Shown here piece after piece: positions 8,699 through 17,032 of a DNA stretch of 28,879 nucleotides (positions within the stretch are counted from its first letter, which is position 1; each line of letters begins with the position of its first letter). The stretch covers positions 1-28,879 of the forward strand of contig CAYNNU010000007.1 in the NCBI GenBank assembly GCA_964398645.1, written 5' to 3'. The notes under the pieces are model-generated. The model did not search any database and was not told the origin of the DNA. It saw only the letters and a program-made list of their open reading frames with translations. A program made the translations under genes and the position numbers. The DNA is from Spirochaeta_B sp964398645 (GTDB taxonomy: Bacteria; Spirochaetota; Spirochaetia; DSM-27196; DSM-8902).

Positions 8699-11600
8699 GT
8701 GTACAAAGCGGTAGACCCCCGAGTGAGTTTCCCAAAAATGGAAGAAAACATCCTGGCCTTTTGGCAGGAAAACGATATATTTGCCAAGTCAATTCGTCAG
8801 CGTGAAGGATCACAGGAGTTTGTTTTTTACGATGGCCCTCCCTTCGCGACAGGCCTCCCGCACTTTGGCCATTTTGTGCCGGGAACAATAAAGGACATCA
8901 TTCCTCGTTATCAGGCGATGCGTGGCAAGCATGTTGAACGTCGTTTCGGCTGGGATTGTCATGGCCTGCCGGTGGAATACGAGATGGAGAAAAGCCTGGG
9001 TCTCTCTGGGAAGCGGGAAATTGAAGGCTATGGCATTGCAAAATTCAACGAGGAATGTCGTGGAATCGTTTTGCGCTATACGCAGGAGTGGGAGCGCATT
9101 GTTACTCGTCTGGGCCGCTGGGTTGATTTTGAAAATGATTACAAAACCATGGACCCGGCGTATATGGAGTCTATCTGGTGGGTATTCAAGCAGCTGTGGG
9201 AGAAAGATTTAATTTACGAAGGCTATTACATTTTGCCCTATAGTCCCGCCCTTACTACCGCTTTGTCGAACTTCGAGGTCAATCTGGGTGGTTATCAAGA
9301 TGTAACCGATCCGGCAATCACGGTAGCCTTTCAGGATTCCGATGATAGTTCCTGCTACTTTTTGGCTTGGACAACTACGCCCTGGACCCTACCGTCAAAT
9401 CTCGCTTTGGCAGTCGGCGCTGAAATACAATATGTGCAGGTTGCTGATGGTGACCGCAATTTTATTCTGGCAGAAGACCGCTTGTCTCACTATTACAAGG
9501 AAGATGAAATGCCGGAAATCCAGGCGCGCATGAGCGGTAGAGAGCTTGCTGGCCGGCGCTATAATCCGGTTTTTCCGTATTTTGCCTCTGAGGCCGAGAA
9601 TGGCGGATTCCAGCTGCGTTTGGCTGATTTTGTTACCACCGAAGACGGAACCGGGATTGTCCATCTTGCTCCCGGATTTGGGGAAGATGATTACAACGCC
9701 CTAAAGGAAAGCGGCTTGCCGGTGATCGTACCCATCGATGCCGATGCCCGCTTTACCAACGAAGTACCAGATTTTGCCGGCATGTATGTGAAAGAAGCCG
9801 ACAAACCCATAATTGCCTACTTAAAAGAAAAAGGCTCGCTGGTTCGCCGGGAAAACTATTTGCATAGTTATCCGCATTGTTATCGAAGCGGTAAGCCTCT
9901 TATCTATCGTGCAATATCTTCTTGGTATGTTCGGGTAGAGCGCATCAAAGAGCTCATGATTAAAAATAACAACAGCGTGCACTGGATGCCTGAACATTTG
10001 CGGGACGGCCGTTTCGGCAAGTGGCTTGAGGGTGCGCGTGACTGGGCAATCAGTCGTAACCGTTACTGGGGAAATCCAATCCCGGTATGGCGTTCTGATA
10101 CAACCGGCTATACAGAATGTATTGGCAGCATTGCCGAGCTCAAAGAAAAAAGCGGTGTTGAAGTAGAAGATCTGCATAAACATTTTGTTGATGATATTAC
10201 ATGGACCGATCCTACAGATCCCAAGGGCACTATGCGCCGTGTTGGCGATGTGCTGGACTGCTGGTTTGAATCCGGCGCCATGCCCTATGCTCAAAATCAT
10301 TATCCCTTTGAAAATAAAAGCTACTTCGAAGAGAACTTTCCGGCCGATTTTATTGCAGAAGGCCTGGATCAGACTCGCGGATGGTTTTATACCCTGACTG
10401 TTTTGGCTGCTGCCCTAATGGAAAAACCGGCATTCCAGAATGTTATTGTGAATGGCCTGGTGCTTGCCGAAGACGGCAAAAAGATGAGTAAGAGCCTGCG
10501 AAATTATACCAACCCGGAAGAGGTTATTAACAAGTTCGGGGCTGATGCGCTTCGCTTGTTTTTGATGAACTCGGCTGTTGTGCGGGCAGAGGATCTGAAG
10601 TACAGCGACACTGGGGTAAAAGAGGTTCTCAAAAATATCATCATCCCTCTGTGGAATGCGTATAGCTTTTTTGTTACTTACGCAAATATCGATGAGGTAA
10701 CACCAAAAGGCGCTCCAGCAAAACCGGATAACCCCCTGGATGAATGGATTCTGTCCTATCTGGAAGGTCTTGCAGAAGAAATGACTGGCTATCTGGATAA
10801 TTATGATTTGCAGAAAGCTGCCGCGCCCCTAGTCACATTTATTGATCAGTTGAACAACTGGTATATCCGCCGCAGCCGCCGTCGATTCTGGAAGAGTGAA
10901 AACGACCAGGATAAGGAACAGGCATATGGCACCCTGCACGCTGTTCTGCTTCGACTGGTAAAACTTGCGGCTCCATATATCCCGTTTATTACTGAAGAGA
11001 TTTATTTGAACTTGCGCAGTGATGACATGCCTGAGTCAGTGCATCTGTGTGATTACCCTCTAGCCGGTAATGCCGAGCGCAATACGCTTTTGGAGCGCAA
11101 AATGGCAGCCACTCAGCAAACCGTAAGTATGGGCCGGGCGATCCGCAGCATGTACAATTTGAAGGTGCGCCAACCCTTGAAGGCTGTGCATCTTGTTACC
11201 CTGAATCGGGAAGAAAAGAACATTCTGCGCGAGATGGAAGATATCATTCGTGAGGAATTGAACGTCAAAGAGGTTGTGTTTCGCGACAACGAGGAAGATT
11301 TGGTCGAATATCAGGCGAAGCCCAATTACCGCGTGCTGGGAAAAGAGCTCGGCAAGGATATGAAGGCAGCTGCGGATAAAATTCAGGAGTTTTCCGGCCG
11401 GGAAATTATCAGTCTTATGGAAGGGAATACTCTGAACCTCGATATTGGCAGCCGCAGTATCGATATCACCATTGAGAGCATCGAGGTGCAGCGTTTTGAA
11501 AAGCAGAATCTCAAGGTGCTCAATGAGGGGTCGTTGACCGTCGCCCTCGATCCGGAAATAACCGAAGAATTAAGCCGCGAAGGAATCGTGCGCGATTTAA

Positions 11601-11824
11601 TCCGAGGCGTTCAGAATCAGCGCAAAGAAAGTGGCCTGGATGTAACCGACCGCATTGTGCTAAGCATACAGCCGCTTGCGGATGTTCAGCAGGCCGTTGC
11701 TGATTTCCAGGACTTTTTGCAGGAAGAGACTTTGTGTGTCGAGCTAGAATGGGCCGAGCCGAAAGAGGGTGTTGAGGCCTCCTGCGGGGAGCATACCGTT
11801 CGGTTTTCCCTGCGTAAGGCTTGA
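8699..11824 (+). CDS. ileS: Isoleucyl-tRNA synthetase, eukaryote-like (type 2) class
   Basis: Class Ia synthetase that charges tRNA-Ile, 1041 residues. The HIGH motif is HFGH (55-58) in YDGPPFATGLPHFGHFVPGTIKD, and KMSKS is at 595-599 (GKKMSKSLRNYTNP). The editing-domain motif WTTTPWTLPSN and the ARDWAISRNRYWGNPIPVW segment are clear. The N-terminal signature RRFGWDCHGLPVEYEMEK is that of eukaryotic/archaeal and type 2 bacterial IleRS, and there is no C-terminal CxxC zinc finger as in E. coli-type enzymes. Type 2 enzymes are generally tolerant of mupirocin; spirochaetes are known to carry this class. The start is GTG at 8699 with AGGAGGA (8688-8694) just upstream, overlapping the end of the previous gene. 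Confidence 0.96.
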   Translation: MYKAVDPRVSFPKMEENILAFWQENDIFAKSIRQREGSQEFVFYDGPPFATGLPHFGHFVPGTIKDIIPRYQAMRGKHVERRFGWDCHGLPVEYEMEKSLGLSGKREIEGYGIAKFNEECRGIVLRYTQEWERIVTRLGRWVDFENDYKTMDPAYMESIWWVFKQLWEKDLIYEGYYILPYSPALTTALSNFEVNLGGYQDVTDPAITVAFQDSDDSSCYFLAWTTTPWTLPSNLALAVGAEIQYVQVADGDRNFILAEDRLSHYYKEDEMPEIQARMSGRELAGRRYNPVFPYFASEAENGGFQLRLADFVTTEDGTGIVHLAPGFGEDDYNALKESGLPVIVPIDADARFTNEVPDFAGMYVKEADKPIIAYLKEKGSLVRRENYLHSYPHCYRSGKPLIYRAISSWYVRVERIKELMIKNNNSVHWMPEHLRDGRFGKWLEGARDWAISRNRYWGNPIPVWRSDTTGYTECIGSIAELKEKSGVEVEDLHKHFVDDITWTDPTDPKGTMRRVGDVLDCWFESGAMPYAQNHYPFENKSYFEENFPADFIAEGLDQTRGWFYTLTVLAAALMEKPAFQNVIVNGLVLAEDGKKMSKSLRNYTNPEEVINKFGADALRLFLMNSAVVRAEDLKYSDTGVKEVLKNIIIPLWNAYSFFVTYANIDEVTPKGAPAKPDNPLDEWILSYLEGLAEEMTGYLDNYDLQKAAAPLVTFIDQLNNWYIRRSRRRFWKSENDQDKEQAYGTLHAVLLRLVKLAAPYIPFITEEIYLNLRSDDMPESVHLCDYPLAGNAERNTLLERKMAATQQTVSMGRAIRSMYNLKVRQPLKAVHLVTLNREEKNILREMEDIIREELNVKEVVFRDNEEDLVEYQAKPNYRVLGKELGKDMKAAADKIQEFSGREIISLMEGNTLNLDIGSRSIDITIESIEVQRFEKQNLKVLNEGSLTVALDPEITEELSREGIVRDLIRGVQNQRKESGLDVTDRIVLSIQPLADVQQAVADFQDFLQEETLCVELEWAEPKEGVEASCGEHTVRFSLRKA

Positions 11825-11831
11825 TCGTATT

Positions 11832-12689
11832 ATGAAATGTATGCGCTGCTGGCTTGCCGCGCTTGTGCTTTCCAGCTTCGCCCTTCTGTTAGGCGGCTGC
11901 GCGACTGTTCCTCGCCTTTTTGAGGGCTCGCTATTGCAGCTTATTCCTGCTGATTCTGCCCTCGTGCTTGGCGTTCCTGCCGGGAATCCCGGTTTACGCC
12001 TTGCGGCTTCGGGCTTGTTCGAAAGTGAACTTGCTCCGGTTCTGGAGAGAAGCCGCTATATCATATTGGCCGAGCGGCAGACTGCGCAGTCTTATGAGCA
12101 ACATATTGTGTTGGAAGGCGATTTTTCACCCATTGTGTTATCCTTTGCGTTGCCGCAAAAGGATGGCTGGCAGCAGACTGCAATGGGAGAGAGTAGAGTG
12201 TATTATCGCCCGGGAATAGCTTTGATGCTTGCCGCGCCGGGTACGGTCTACGGAATTGTTTCTTCCGATGCGCCTGGCGCCCTTGCTCGGTCCGTGGCTT
12301 CTATACAATCCGGCTCTCCTTTGCCAGTGCCGGCCGATGCTATTCTGGCTGGCGATGGCTTTTTGCATCTTTCCCGCTTGGAGCAGCTATTTTCCCATGG
12401 CTTTGAGGTCCCCCGTCAATTGGAGGCTTTCCGGGATGTGCAACTGCAGTTTCGCTATTCTGTATCAGATGATGGAAGATTGACCAGCTCAGGGAGCATG
12501 CAAGCCGCTGGGGAGTCTGCGGCCCGCGCATTGAATGCCAGTCTTCGCTTGCTTGCCCCGGCCATTGCCGAGAATGATGGTTTGCCGGATATTCAGCGCA
12601 GCGGAAAAGAGGTGCGTATGAACAATTTTACTTTGCGCCCATCTGTGGTGGAGGAATGGCTGAATTCTCTGCTTGAGGACTTTCGCTAA
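11832..12689 (+). CDS. Predicted lipoprotein of unknown function
   Basis: A 285-residue protein. Residues 1-22 form a lipoprotein signal: basic start, hydrophobic ALVLSSFALLL, lipobox LGGC with C23 as the acylated Cys. The start at 11832 gives this signal; an upstream in-frame TTG at 11769 would bury it behind 21 residues overlapping ileS. The mature part reads like a compact beta-rich domain (alternating segments such as YIILAERQ, HIVLEGDFSPIVLSFAL, QLQFRYSVSDDGRL) with many Ala and Leu. I recognise no family. It lies 7 bases after ileS, in the same direction. Probably anchored in the cell envelope. Confidence 0.75.
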   Translation: MKCMRCWLAALVLSSFALLLGGCATVPRLFEGSLLQLIPADSALVLGVPAGNPGLRLAASGLFESELAPVLERSRYIILAERQTAQSYEQHIVLEGDFSPIVLSFALPQKDGWQQTAMGESRVYYRPGIALMLAAPGTVYGIVSSDAPGALARSVASIQSGSPLPVPADAILAGDGFLHLSRLEQLFSHGFEVPRQLEAFRDVQLQFRYSVSDDGRLTSSGSMQAAGESAARALNASLRLLAPAIAENDGLPDIQRSGKEVRMNNFTLRPSVVEEWLNSLLEDFR

Positions 12690-12701
12690 TACCGGTACAG
12701 T
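12673..12701 (+). promoter_or_regulatory. Candidate promoter for hisH
   Basis: TTGAGG (12673-12678), 17-base spacer, TACAGT (12696-12701), each 4/6 to consensus. The hisH ATG (12708) begins 7 bases beyond the -10, where a transcript would start, and there is no Shine-Dalgarno, so this would be a leaderless promoter. Confidence 0.4.
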
Positions 12702-12707
12702 GTTGCT

Positions 12708-13331
12708 ATGAGTATTGCTGTTGTAGACTACGATGCGGGAAATTTACGTAGCGTCGAAACCGCTTTGAAACGAATAGGTCTTGATTATCAAATCAGTGCG
12801 AATCCTGCTGAAATCCGTACTGCCAAGAGGGTAATTTTTCCCGGGGTTGGCCAGGCCGGGCATGCCATGCAGGTTTTACAGGAGCGCGGTATTGCCGATG
12901 CATTGCGTGATCGCGTGCAGGCCGAAAGGCCGGTTTTGGGTATTTGCCTCGGCTGCCAAATTGTCTTGAGTACGAGCGAAGAGGGAAATGTAGATTGCCT
13001 GGATCTGATTCCCGGATGTGCGGTTCGTTTTCCTATTGCCGGTGGTTCGACTGATTGGCAGCTCAAGGTTCCTCATATGGGATGGAATGAAGTGCAACAT
13101 GATGAATCCCATTGGTTGTTTCAGGGAATCCCCAGCGGGGTTTCGTTTTATTTTGTGCATTCATACTATCCGCGCTTGCAAGACGATGCCCATTCTGTCG
13201 CTCAAACTGATTATGGCTTGCGCTTTACTAGTGCAATGGAACGGGGCTCGCTGGTGGCTGTTCAGTTTCACCCGGAAAAATCCGGTGAGTATGGCATTCG
13301 TATGCTTGAAAATTATTGCAGGAGATCATAA
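12708..13331 (+). CDS. hisH: Imidazole glycerol phosphate synthase, glutaminase subunit
   Basis: Class I glutamine amidotransferase subunit (207 residues) that releases ammonia for HisF in histidine biosynthesis. The nucleophile is C80 in PVLGICLGCQIVLS, and H188 and E190 in AVQFHPEKSG complete the triad. N-terminal VVDYDAGNLRSVETAL and VPHMGWNEV are standard HisH segments. The nucleophile elbow has Cys (C83) where most HisH have Met (GICLGMQ). Its TAA overlaps the hisF ATG by one base (TAATG), pointing to coupled translation of the two subunits. Confidence 0.96.
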   Translation: MSIAVVDYDAGNLRSVETALKRIGLDYQISANPAEIRTAKRVIFPGVGQAGHAMQVLQERGIADALRDRVQAERPVLGICLGCQIVLSTSEEGNVDCLDLIPGCAVRFPIAGGSTDWQLKVPHMGWNEVQHDESHWLFQGIPSGVSFYFVHSYYPRLQDDAHSVAQTDYGLRFTSAMERGSLVAVQFHPEKSGEYGIRMLENYCRRS

Positions 13332-14110
13332 TGCTGCAAAAAAGAATTATTGTGTGCTTGGATGTGCGCGAAGGTAAAACAACCAAAGGGATCAAGTTTC
13401 AGGGAAATGTTGATATTGGCGATCCAGTAGAAATGGCTCGTCGTTATTACGATGAAGGCGTTGATGAGCTTGTGTTTTATGATATTACCGCCTCGGCGGA
13501 AAAACGCGGAATCATGCTGGATGTTGTTGAACGGGTGGCGCAGGAGATCTTCGTGCCGTTTTGTGTTGGGGGCGGCCTGCGCAGCCTGGCGGATATGCGC
13601 GCCGTTTTACTGGCTGGGGCTGAAAAAGTGAGTTTGAATTCGCAGGCCGTGCGGAACCCCGGCATTATTGAGGAAGGGGCTGGGCAGTTTGGGCGGCAGT
13701 GCATTGTTTTGGGAATGGATGCTGCCCGCGATAGCGCTTTTCCCAGCGGTTATCGAGTGGTAATTGATGGCGGCCGGACACCTACCGAGCGGGATGCACT
13801 GGAATGGGCCCGCGAAGCGGTTCGCCTAGGTGCTGGAGAAATAGTGCTTAATTCCATCGATGCCGATGGAACCCGCGATGGCTATGAGCTGAATCTTACC
13901 CGCATGATAAGCGAAGCCGTGAGCGTGCCAGTGGTCGCTTCCGGTGGAGCGGGAACACCTGATCATCTCGCTCAGGTTTTTACCCAAGGCAAAGCCGATG
14001 CTGCGCTGATTGCCAGCATGGTTCACTATGGTGATTATTCGATACCGGAAATAAAATCGGTTCTTGCCAGTCAGGATGTAGCCGTCCGTTCGGCCTACCG
14101 CCCATCATAG
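13331..14110 (+). CDS. hisF: Imidazole glycerol phosphate synthase, cyclase subunit
   Basis: A (beta/alpha)8 barrel enzyme, 259 residues, that uses ammonia from HisH to convert PRFAR into imidazole glycerol phosphate and AICAR. Catalytic D11 (VCLDVREGKTTKG) and D130 (VLGMDAARDS) fall exactly at the canonical positions. The phosphate-binding turns FCVGGGLRS and VVASGGAGTPDHL are present. The N-terminal loop reads KFQGNVDIGDP, differing from the common NFVNLRDAGDP. The ATG at 13331 is preferred over an in-frame TTG at 13316 because it has GCAGGAGA ahead and gives the standard N terminus. Confidence 0.96.
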   Translation: MLQKRIIVCLDVREGKTTKGIKFQGNVDIGDPVEMARRYYDEGVDELVFYDITASAEKRGIMLDVVERVAQEIFVPFCVGGGLRSLADMRAVLLAGAEKVSLNSQAVRNPGIIEEGAGQFGRQCIVLGMDAARDSAFPSGYRVVIDGGRTPTERDALEWAREAVRLGAGEIVLNSIDADGTRDGYELNLTRMISEAVSVPVVASGGAGTPDHLAQVFTQGKADAALIASMVHYGDYSIPEIKSVLASQDVAVRSAYRPS

Positions 14111-14120
14111 TTTGTAGGTC

Positions 14121-14149
14121 TGGACGATTGCCGCGTTCAGTATTATATT
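14121..14149 (+). promoter_or_regulatory. Candidate promoter ahead of the FmdB-type gene
   Basis: TGGACG (14121-14126, 4/6), 17-base spacer, TATATT (14144-14149, 5/6). A normal leader of about 20 bases with AAGGAG (14161-14166) would follow. Nothing confirms its use. Confidence 0.35.
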
Positions 14150-14176
14150 ACTGCCGAAAAAAGGAGACTAGCTCTA

Positions 14177-14512
14177 ATGCCAAGTTATGATTATAGATGC
14201 GATGCCTGTGGCCATGAATTCGAAGAGTTTCAGGCCATGTCAGATCCGGTTTTGGTGGATTGCCCATCCTGCGGTAAGCCGTCTTTGCGCCGTTTGATAG
14301 GCGGTGGGCTGGGCGTCATTTTTAAGGGTAGTGGGTTTTATGTAAATGATAGTCGGAGCGGAAAAAAAAGTGGCGGCCGCAAGACATCTTCTGATGCCAG
14401 CGCTTCACCAAGTGGCGCATCAAGTGGCTCTTCTGAAAGCTCACCGTCACAAAGTGCCCCGTCAAAAAACGAGACAAAGGCCCCTGTTGCAATACAGAAA
14501 AGCGCAGATTGA
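14177..14512 (+). CDS. FmdB-family zinc-ribbon protein
   Basis: A small protein (111 residues) of the FmdB/CxxC_CXXC_SSSS putative regulatory family. Four zinc-ligand cysteines are visible, C8/C11 (YRCDACGHEFEEFQ) and C29/C32 (VDCPSCGKPSLRRLIGGG), followed by the family's FKGSGFYVND element. The C-terminal 45 residues are a low-complexity Ser/Ala/Lys tail. The molecular role of this family is not established; regulatory and ribosome-linked roles have been suggested. It is preceded by AAGGAG 10 bases before the ATG and inserted between hisF and hisI, with 9 bases to hisI, so it is probably transcribed with them. Confidence 0.88.
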   Translation: MPSYDYRCDACGHEFEEFQAMSDPVLVDCPSCGKPSLRRLIGGGLGVIFKGSGFYVNDSRSGKKSGGRKTSSDASASPSGASSGSSESSPSQSAPSKNETKAPVAIQKSAD

Positions 14513-14521
14513 GAGTACTAT

Positions 14522-14932
14522 ATGGACAACAAAGCCCTTGAAGAAGGAAAAAAACTGGCATTGCAATTTGAAAAACGTGGTGGGGTTTTGCCGGTGGCGG
14601 TACAAAATGTGGAAGATGGCAGTGTGCTCATGCTCGCATACGCCGATCCTGCTGCTGTTCGAATGAGCCTAGAAAGCGGCTATGCGGCTTTTTACAGCAC
14701 CTCTCGGCAGAAATCCTGGGTAAAAGGCGAAACATCGGGAAACCGCCTTGCTATAGTTGAGATATTGGTTGACTGCGATCAGGATGCCTTGCTGTACCGA
14801 GTCCGTCTTGAGGGCGACGGCGCCTGTCACACACTTGGCGCTAACGGCAAAGCACGCTATTCTTGTTTTTACCGTCGTGTGAGCAGTACTCCACATGAGC
14901 TTGCATTTTTACCGGAACAGGAAAAAGAATGA
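14522..14932 (+). CDS. hisI: Phosphoribosyl-AMP cyclohydrolase
   Basis: Third step of histidine biosynthesis, opening the purine ring of phosphoribosyl-AMP. A 136-residue monofunctional enzyme without the HisE domain. Recognisable elements are VEDGSVLMLAYAD, FYSTSRQKSWVKGETSGN, the metal site DCDQDALLYRV (84-94), and ACHT (101-104) with SCFYRR (114-119). Between ACHT and SCFYR there are nine residues (LGANGKARY), several more than in the common ACHTGxxSCF arrangement. The stop overlaps the next start (ATGA). Confidence 0.94.
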   Translation: MDNKALEEGKKLALQFEKRGGVLPVAVQNVEDGSVLMLAYADPAAVRMSLESGYAAFYSTSRQKSWVKGETSGNRLAIVEILVDCDQDALLYRVRLEGDGACHTLGANGKARYSCFYRRVSSTPHELAFLPEQEKE

Positions 14933-15627
14933 TAGCAACAATTATTAATGCAGCCGCAGTAATAATCGGCTCCCTTTTAGGGATGCTCGGCCGCCGTTGG
15001 ATTACTCCGCCTATTAAGGACACCATCATGCTTGGGGTTGGAGTGTTCACCCTGGTTATTGGAATGGACATGGCAATCGAAAGTCAACGTTTCTTGTATC
15101 TTGCCCTCTCGCTGGTTTTGGGTGGTGTTACCGGTACCCTTTTGAAGCTGGAAGATCGTTTGTATTCTATCGGGGAGTGGGTAAAACATCGAGGCGTATC
15201 CAAGAACGAGCGCTTCAGCGAGGGCTTTTTAACCGCATCTGTTCTGTTTTGTGTTGGCGCTATGTCAATTTTGGGTGCTTTAGAGGCTGGTGCCCAGGGT
15301 TCATATGAAATTCTTTTAACAAAATCTGTGCTCGATGGCAGTATGGCAATTTTGTTGGCGGCTGCAATGGGTTTCGGGGTTGCGCTTTCGGCGGTAACAA
15401 TTATTTCCTATCAGGGCTTGCTTACCTTGTTAGCAGGCACGATTTCACCTTTTCTAAATGAATTGATGTTGTCCGAGTTGTCAGCAGTTGGGGGAGCACT
15501 TATTGTGATGATAGGTCTAACCCTGAGCGGTCTGAAGAAGGTGGAAACCGGTAATTTTCTACCAGCTCTCTTTTTTGCCGTGGGGTTTGCTGCTTGGGAC
15601 CCCTTGTATATGCTGTTTTCCACCTAA
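14929..15627 (+). CDS. DUF554-family integral membrane protein
   Basis: A 232-residue inner-membrane protein with about six hydrophobic segments, starting TIINAAAVIIGSLLGMLGRRWI and continuing with GVGVFTLVIGMDMAI, SVLFCVGAMSILGALEAG and ALFFAVGFAAWDPLYML. This order of segments, and the conserved VGAMSILGALEAG and DG motifs, match the DUF554 (YdfK-like) family, a proposed transporter family of unknown substrate. The ATGA overlap with hisI suggests coupled translation. It ends 4 bases before the convergent end of homoserine dehydrogenase, with no visible terminator hairpin. Confidence 0.85.
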   Translation: MIATIINAAAVIIGSLLGMLGRRWITPPIKDTIMLGVGVFTLVIGMDMAIESQRFLYLALSLVLGGVTGTLLKLEDRLYSIGEWVKHRGVSKNERFSEGFLTASVLFCVGAMSILGALEAGAQGSYEILLTKSVLDGSMAILLAAAMGFGVALSAVTIISYQGLLTLLAGTISPFLNELMLSELSAVGGALIVMIGLTLSGLKKVETGNFLPALFFAVGFAAWDPLYMLFST

Positions 15628-15631
15628 CCGC

Positions 15632-16948
15632 CTAACCGAGGCCAGGGTTTTCCGGGTGCTCATCCACAATGCTGTAAACAGTTGCTTGTTGATTCACAAC
15701 GGGTAGGCTTTCGATTTCCGCGATGGCCTGTTGCATTTTGTGCGCTGGGCTTGAGTGAAAGGTCAGAATAACCGGAATAGTCTGGTTGTGCTCCTCCCGC
15801 TCATCCTGCAACATAGATGCAATGCTGATGTTGTGTTTTGCAAAAACTGCTGTGATTTCGGATAAGGCTCCCGGCACATCATTTAATTTTAACCGCAAAT
15901 AATAGCGAAACTCTATCATTGATTCAGGCACAACCTGCAAAGGCTGGGCTTGGTCTGCCCAGATGGGAAATCGGGAAAAAGCAGTTGTGTAGGTCTCTGC
16001 TCCTATACTGATAATGTCGCTGATTACAGCCGCCGCTGTCGGCCGTCCGCCGGCTCCTCGCCCGTAATACAGGGTATGGCCAAGGTTATCCGAATATACA
16101 CTGACAGCATTGAATGAATTATTCACCCGTGCCAAGGGGTGCTCTTTGGAAATAAATGCTGGGCGCACAACCACATGCGGCCCTTCTTCCGTGCGTTGGG
16201 CAATTGCCAGCAGTTTTACCACAAACCCCAGCCGCTTGGCATAGGCAATATCAATAGGGTCCAAGGAATCTATGCCGTTTGTCTGGATTGATTCCATTGG
16301 TACGCGAACCCCAAAGGCAAGCGTGGAAAGAATGGCAATTTTATGGGCCGTGTCGCCTCCACTTACATCAAGGGTGGGATCTGCCTCGGCCAGGCCGAGT
16401 TCTTGCGCCTGTTTCAAGGCTGATTCATAAGACTGTGAAGACATCTGACTTAAAATATAATTACATGTCCCATTCAGGATTCCATATATGGCCTCGATGT
16501 TTTCGCCCAAAAGCGCTTGGCTAAGTATGCGAACAATCGGGATGCCGCCGGCACAGCTAGCCTCAAAGGCCAAGGCAACATTGTTTTCCCGGGCAACGCG
16601 CATGAGTTCATCGCCATGATAGGCCAGCAGAGCCTTGTTTGCGGTTACAACGTGTTTGCCCGCTTGCAGCGCCTTGGTGATGATCTCTTTTGCCGGATGT
16701 ATGCCGCCGATGAGTTCAACAACCACATCTGTATCCGGGTCGGTGATTGCTGCATTGGTGTCGGTTGTATAGAGTTCCCGGGGCAAGCCCAGGCTCTCGG
16801 CAACGGTGAAATCAATAGAGGCAATAGCCTGCAAAATGATCTGCCGACCGCTGCGCTGGGCAATGGCATCGGCCTGCTCATACAAAATGCTGGCTACATT
16901 TCCGCCTACGGTGCCAGCTCCGATAATTGTTACCTTTAAGGGATCCAT
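15632..16948 (-). CDS. hom: Homoserine dehydrogenase with C-terminal ACT domain
   Basis: Reduces aspartate semialdehyde to homoserine, the branch point to threonine and methionine. 438 residues. The NAD(P)-binding motif is VTIIGAGTVGGNVA (6-19). VTANKALLAYHG (K105), EASCAGGIPIVR, GILNGTCNYIL (157-166; Cys where Thr is usual) and LGLAEADPTLDVSGGDTAHK (catalytic region, K203) follow in order. An ACT domain covers about 348-430 (RLKLNDVPGALSEITAVFAKHNISI), implying allosteric feedback, commonly by threonine. The start at 16948 (MDPLKV) is chosen because the open frame further upstream overlaps the divergent gene and has no family similarity. An exact TTGACA lies 30 bases upstream. Confidence 0.95.
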   Translation of the reverse strand: MDPLKVTIIGAGTVGGNVASILYEQADAIAQRSGRQIILQAIASIDFTVAESLGLPRELYTTDTNAAITDPDTDVVVELIGGIHPAKEIITKALQAGKHVVTANKALLAYHGDELMRVARENNVALAFEASCAGGIPIVRILSQALLGENIEAIYGILNGTCNYILSQMSSQSYESALKQAQELGLAEADPTLDVSGGDTAHKIAILSTLAFGVRVPMESIQTNGIDSLDPIDIAYAKRLGFVVKLLAIAQRTEEGPHVVVRPAFISKEHPLARVNNSFNAVSVYSDNLGHTLYYGRGAGGRPTAAAVISDIISIGAETYTTAFSRFPIWADQAQPLQVVPESMIEFRYYLRLKLNDVPGALSEITAVFAKHNISIASMLQDEREEHNQTIPVILTFHSSPAHKMQQAIAEIESLPVVNQQATVYSIVDEHPENPGLG

Positions 16949-16955
16949 GATCGGT

Positions 16956-16984
16956 ATCCTATGTGAGGGCAGGGTATCTGTCAA
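16956..16984 (-). promoter_or_regulatory. Candidate promoter for hom, mirrored with the ParB-like gene promoter
   Basis: On the minus strand: exact TTGACA (16984-16979), 17-base spacer, TAGGAT (16961-16956, 4/6), then 7 bases to the hom ATG. The -10 overlaps an AGGA that could serve as a Shine-Dalgarno 8 bases from the ATG, so TAGGAT could be a ribosome site instead. Confidence 0.5.
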
Positions 16985-16996
16985 TATCCTTATATG

Positions 16997-17025
16997 TTGA
17001 CAATGACTTGAGCTAAGCATACAAA
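16997..17025 (+). promoter_or_regulatory. Candidate promoter for the ParB-like gene
   Basis: Exact TTGACA (16997-17002), 17-base spacer, TACAAA (17020-17025, 4/6), then 7 bases to ATG 17033. Transcription would start at or next to the start codon. It mirrors the hom promoter 12 bases away on the other strand. Confidence 0.55.
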
Positions 17026-17032
17026 GGTGGGT

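Noticed and set aside
7947..8888. 313-codon open frame on the minus strand opposite the pseudokinase and ileS start
   Set aside because: Its translation is Pro/His/Ser/Arg-rich with no recognisable motif, it runs antisense to two well-supported genes and has no ribosome site; it is a by-product of codon bias.
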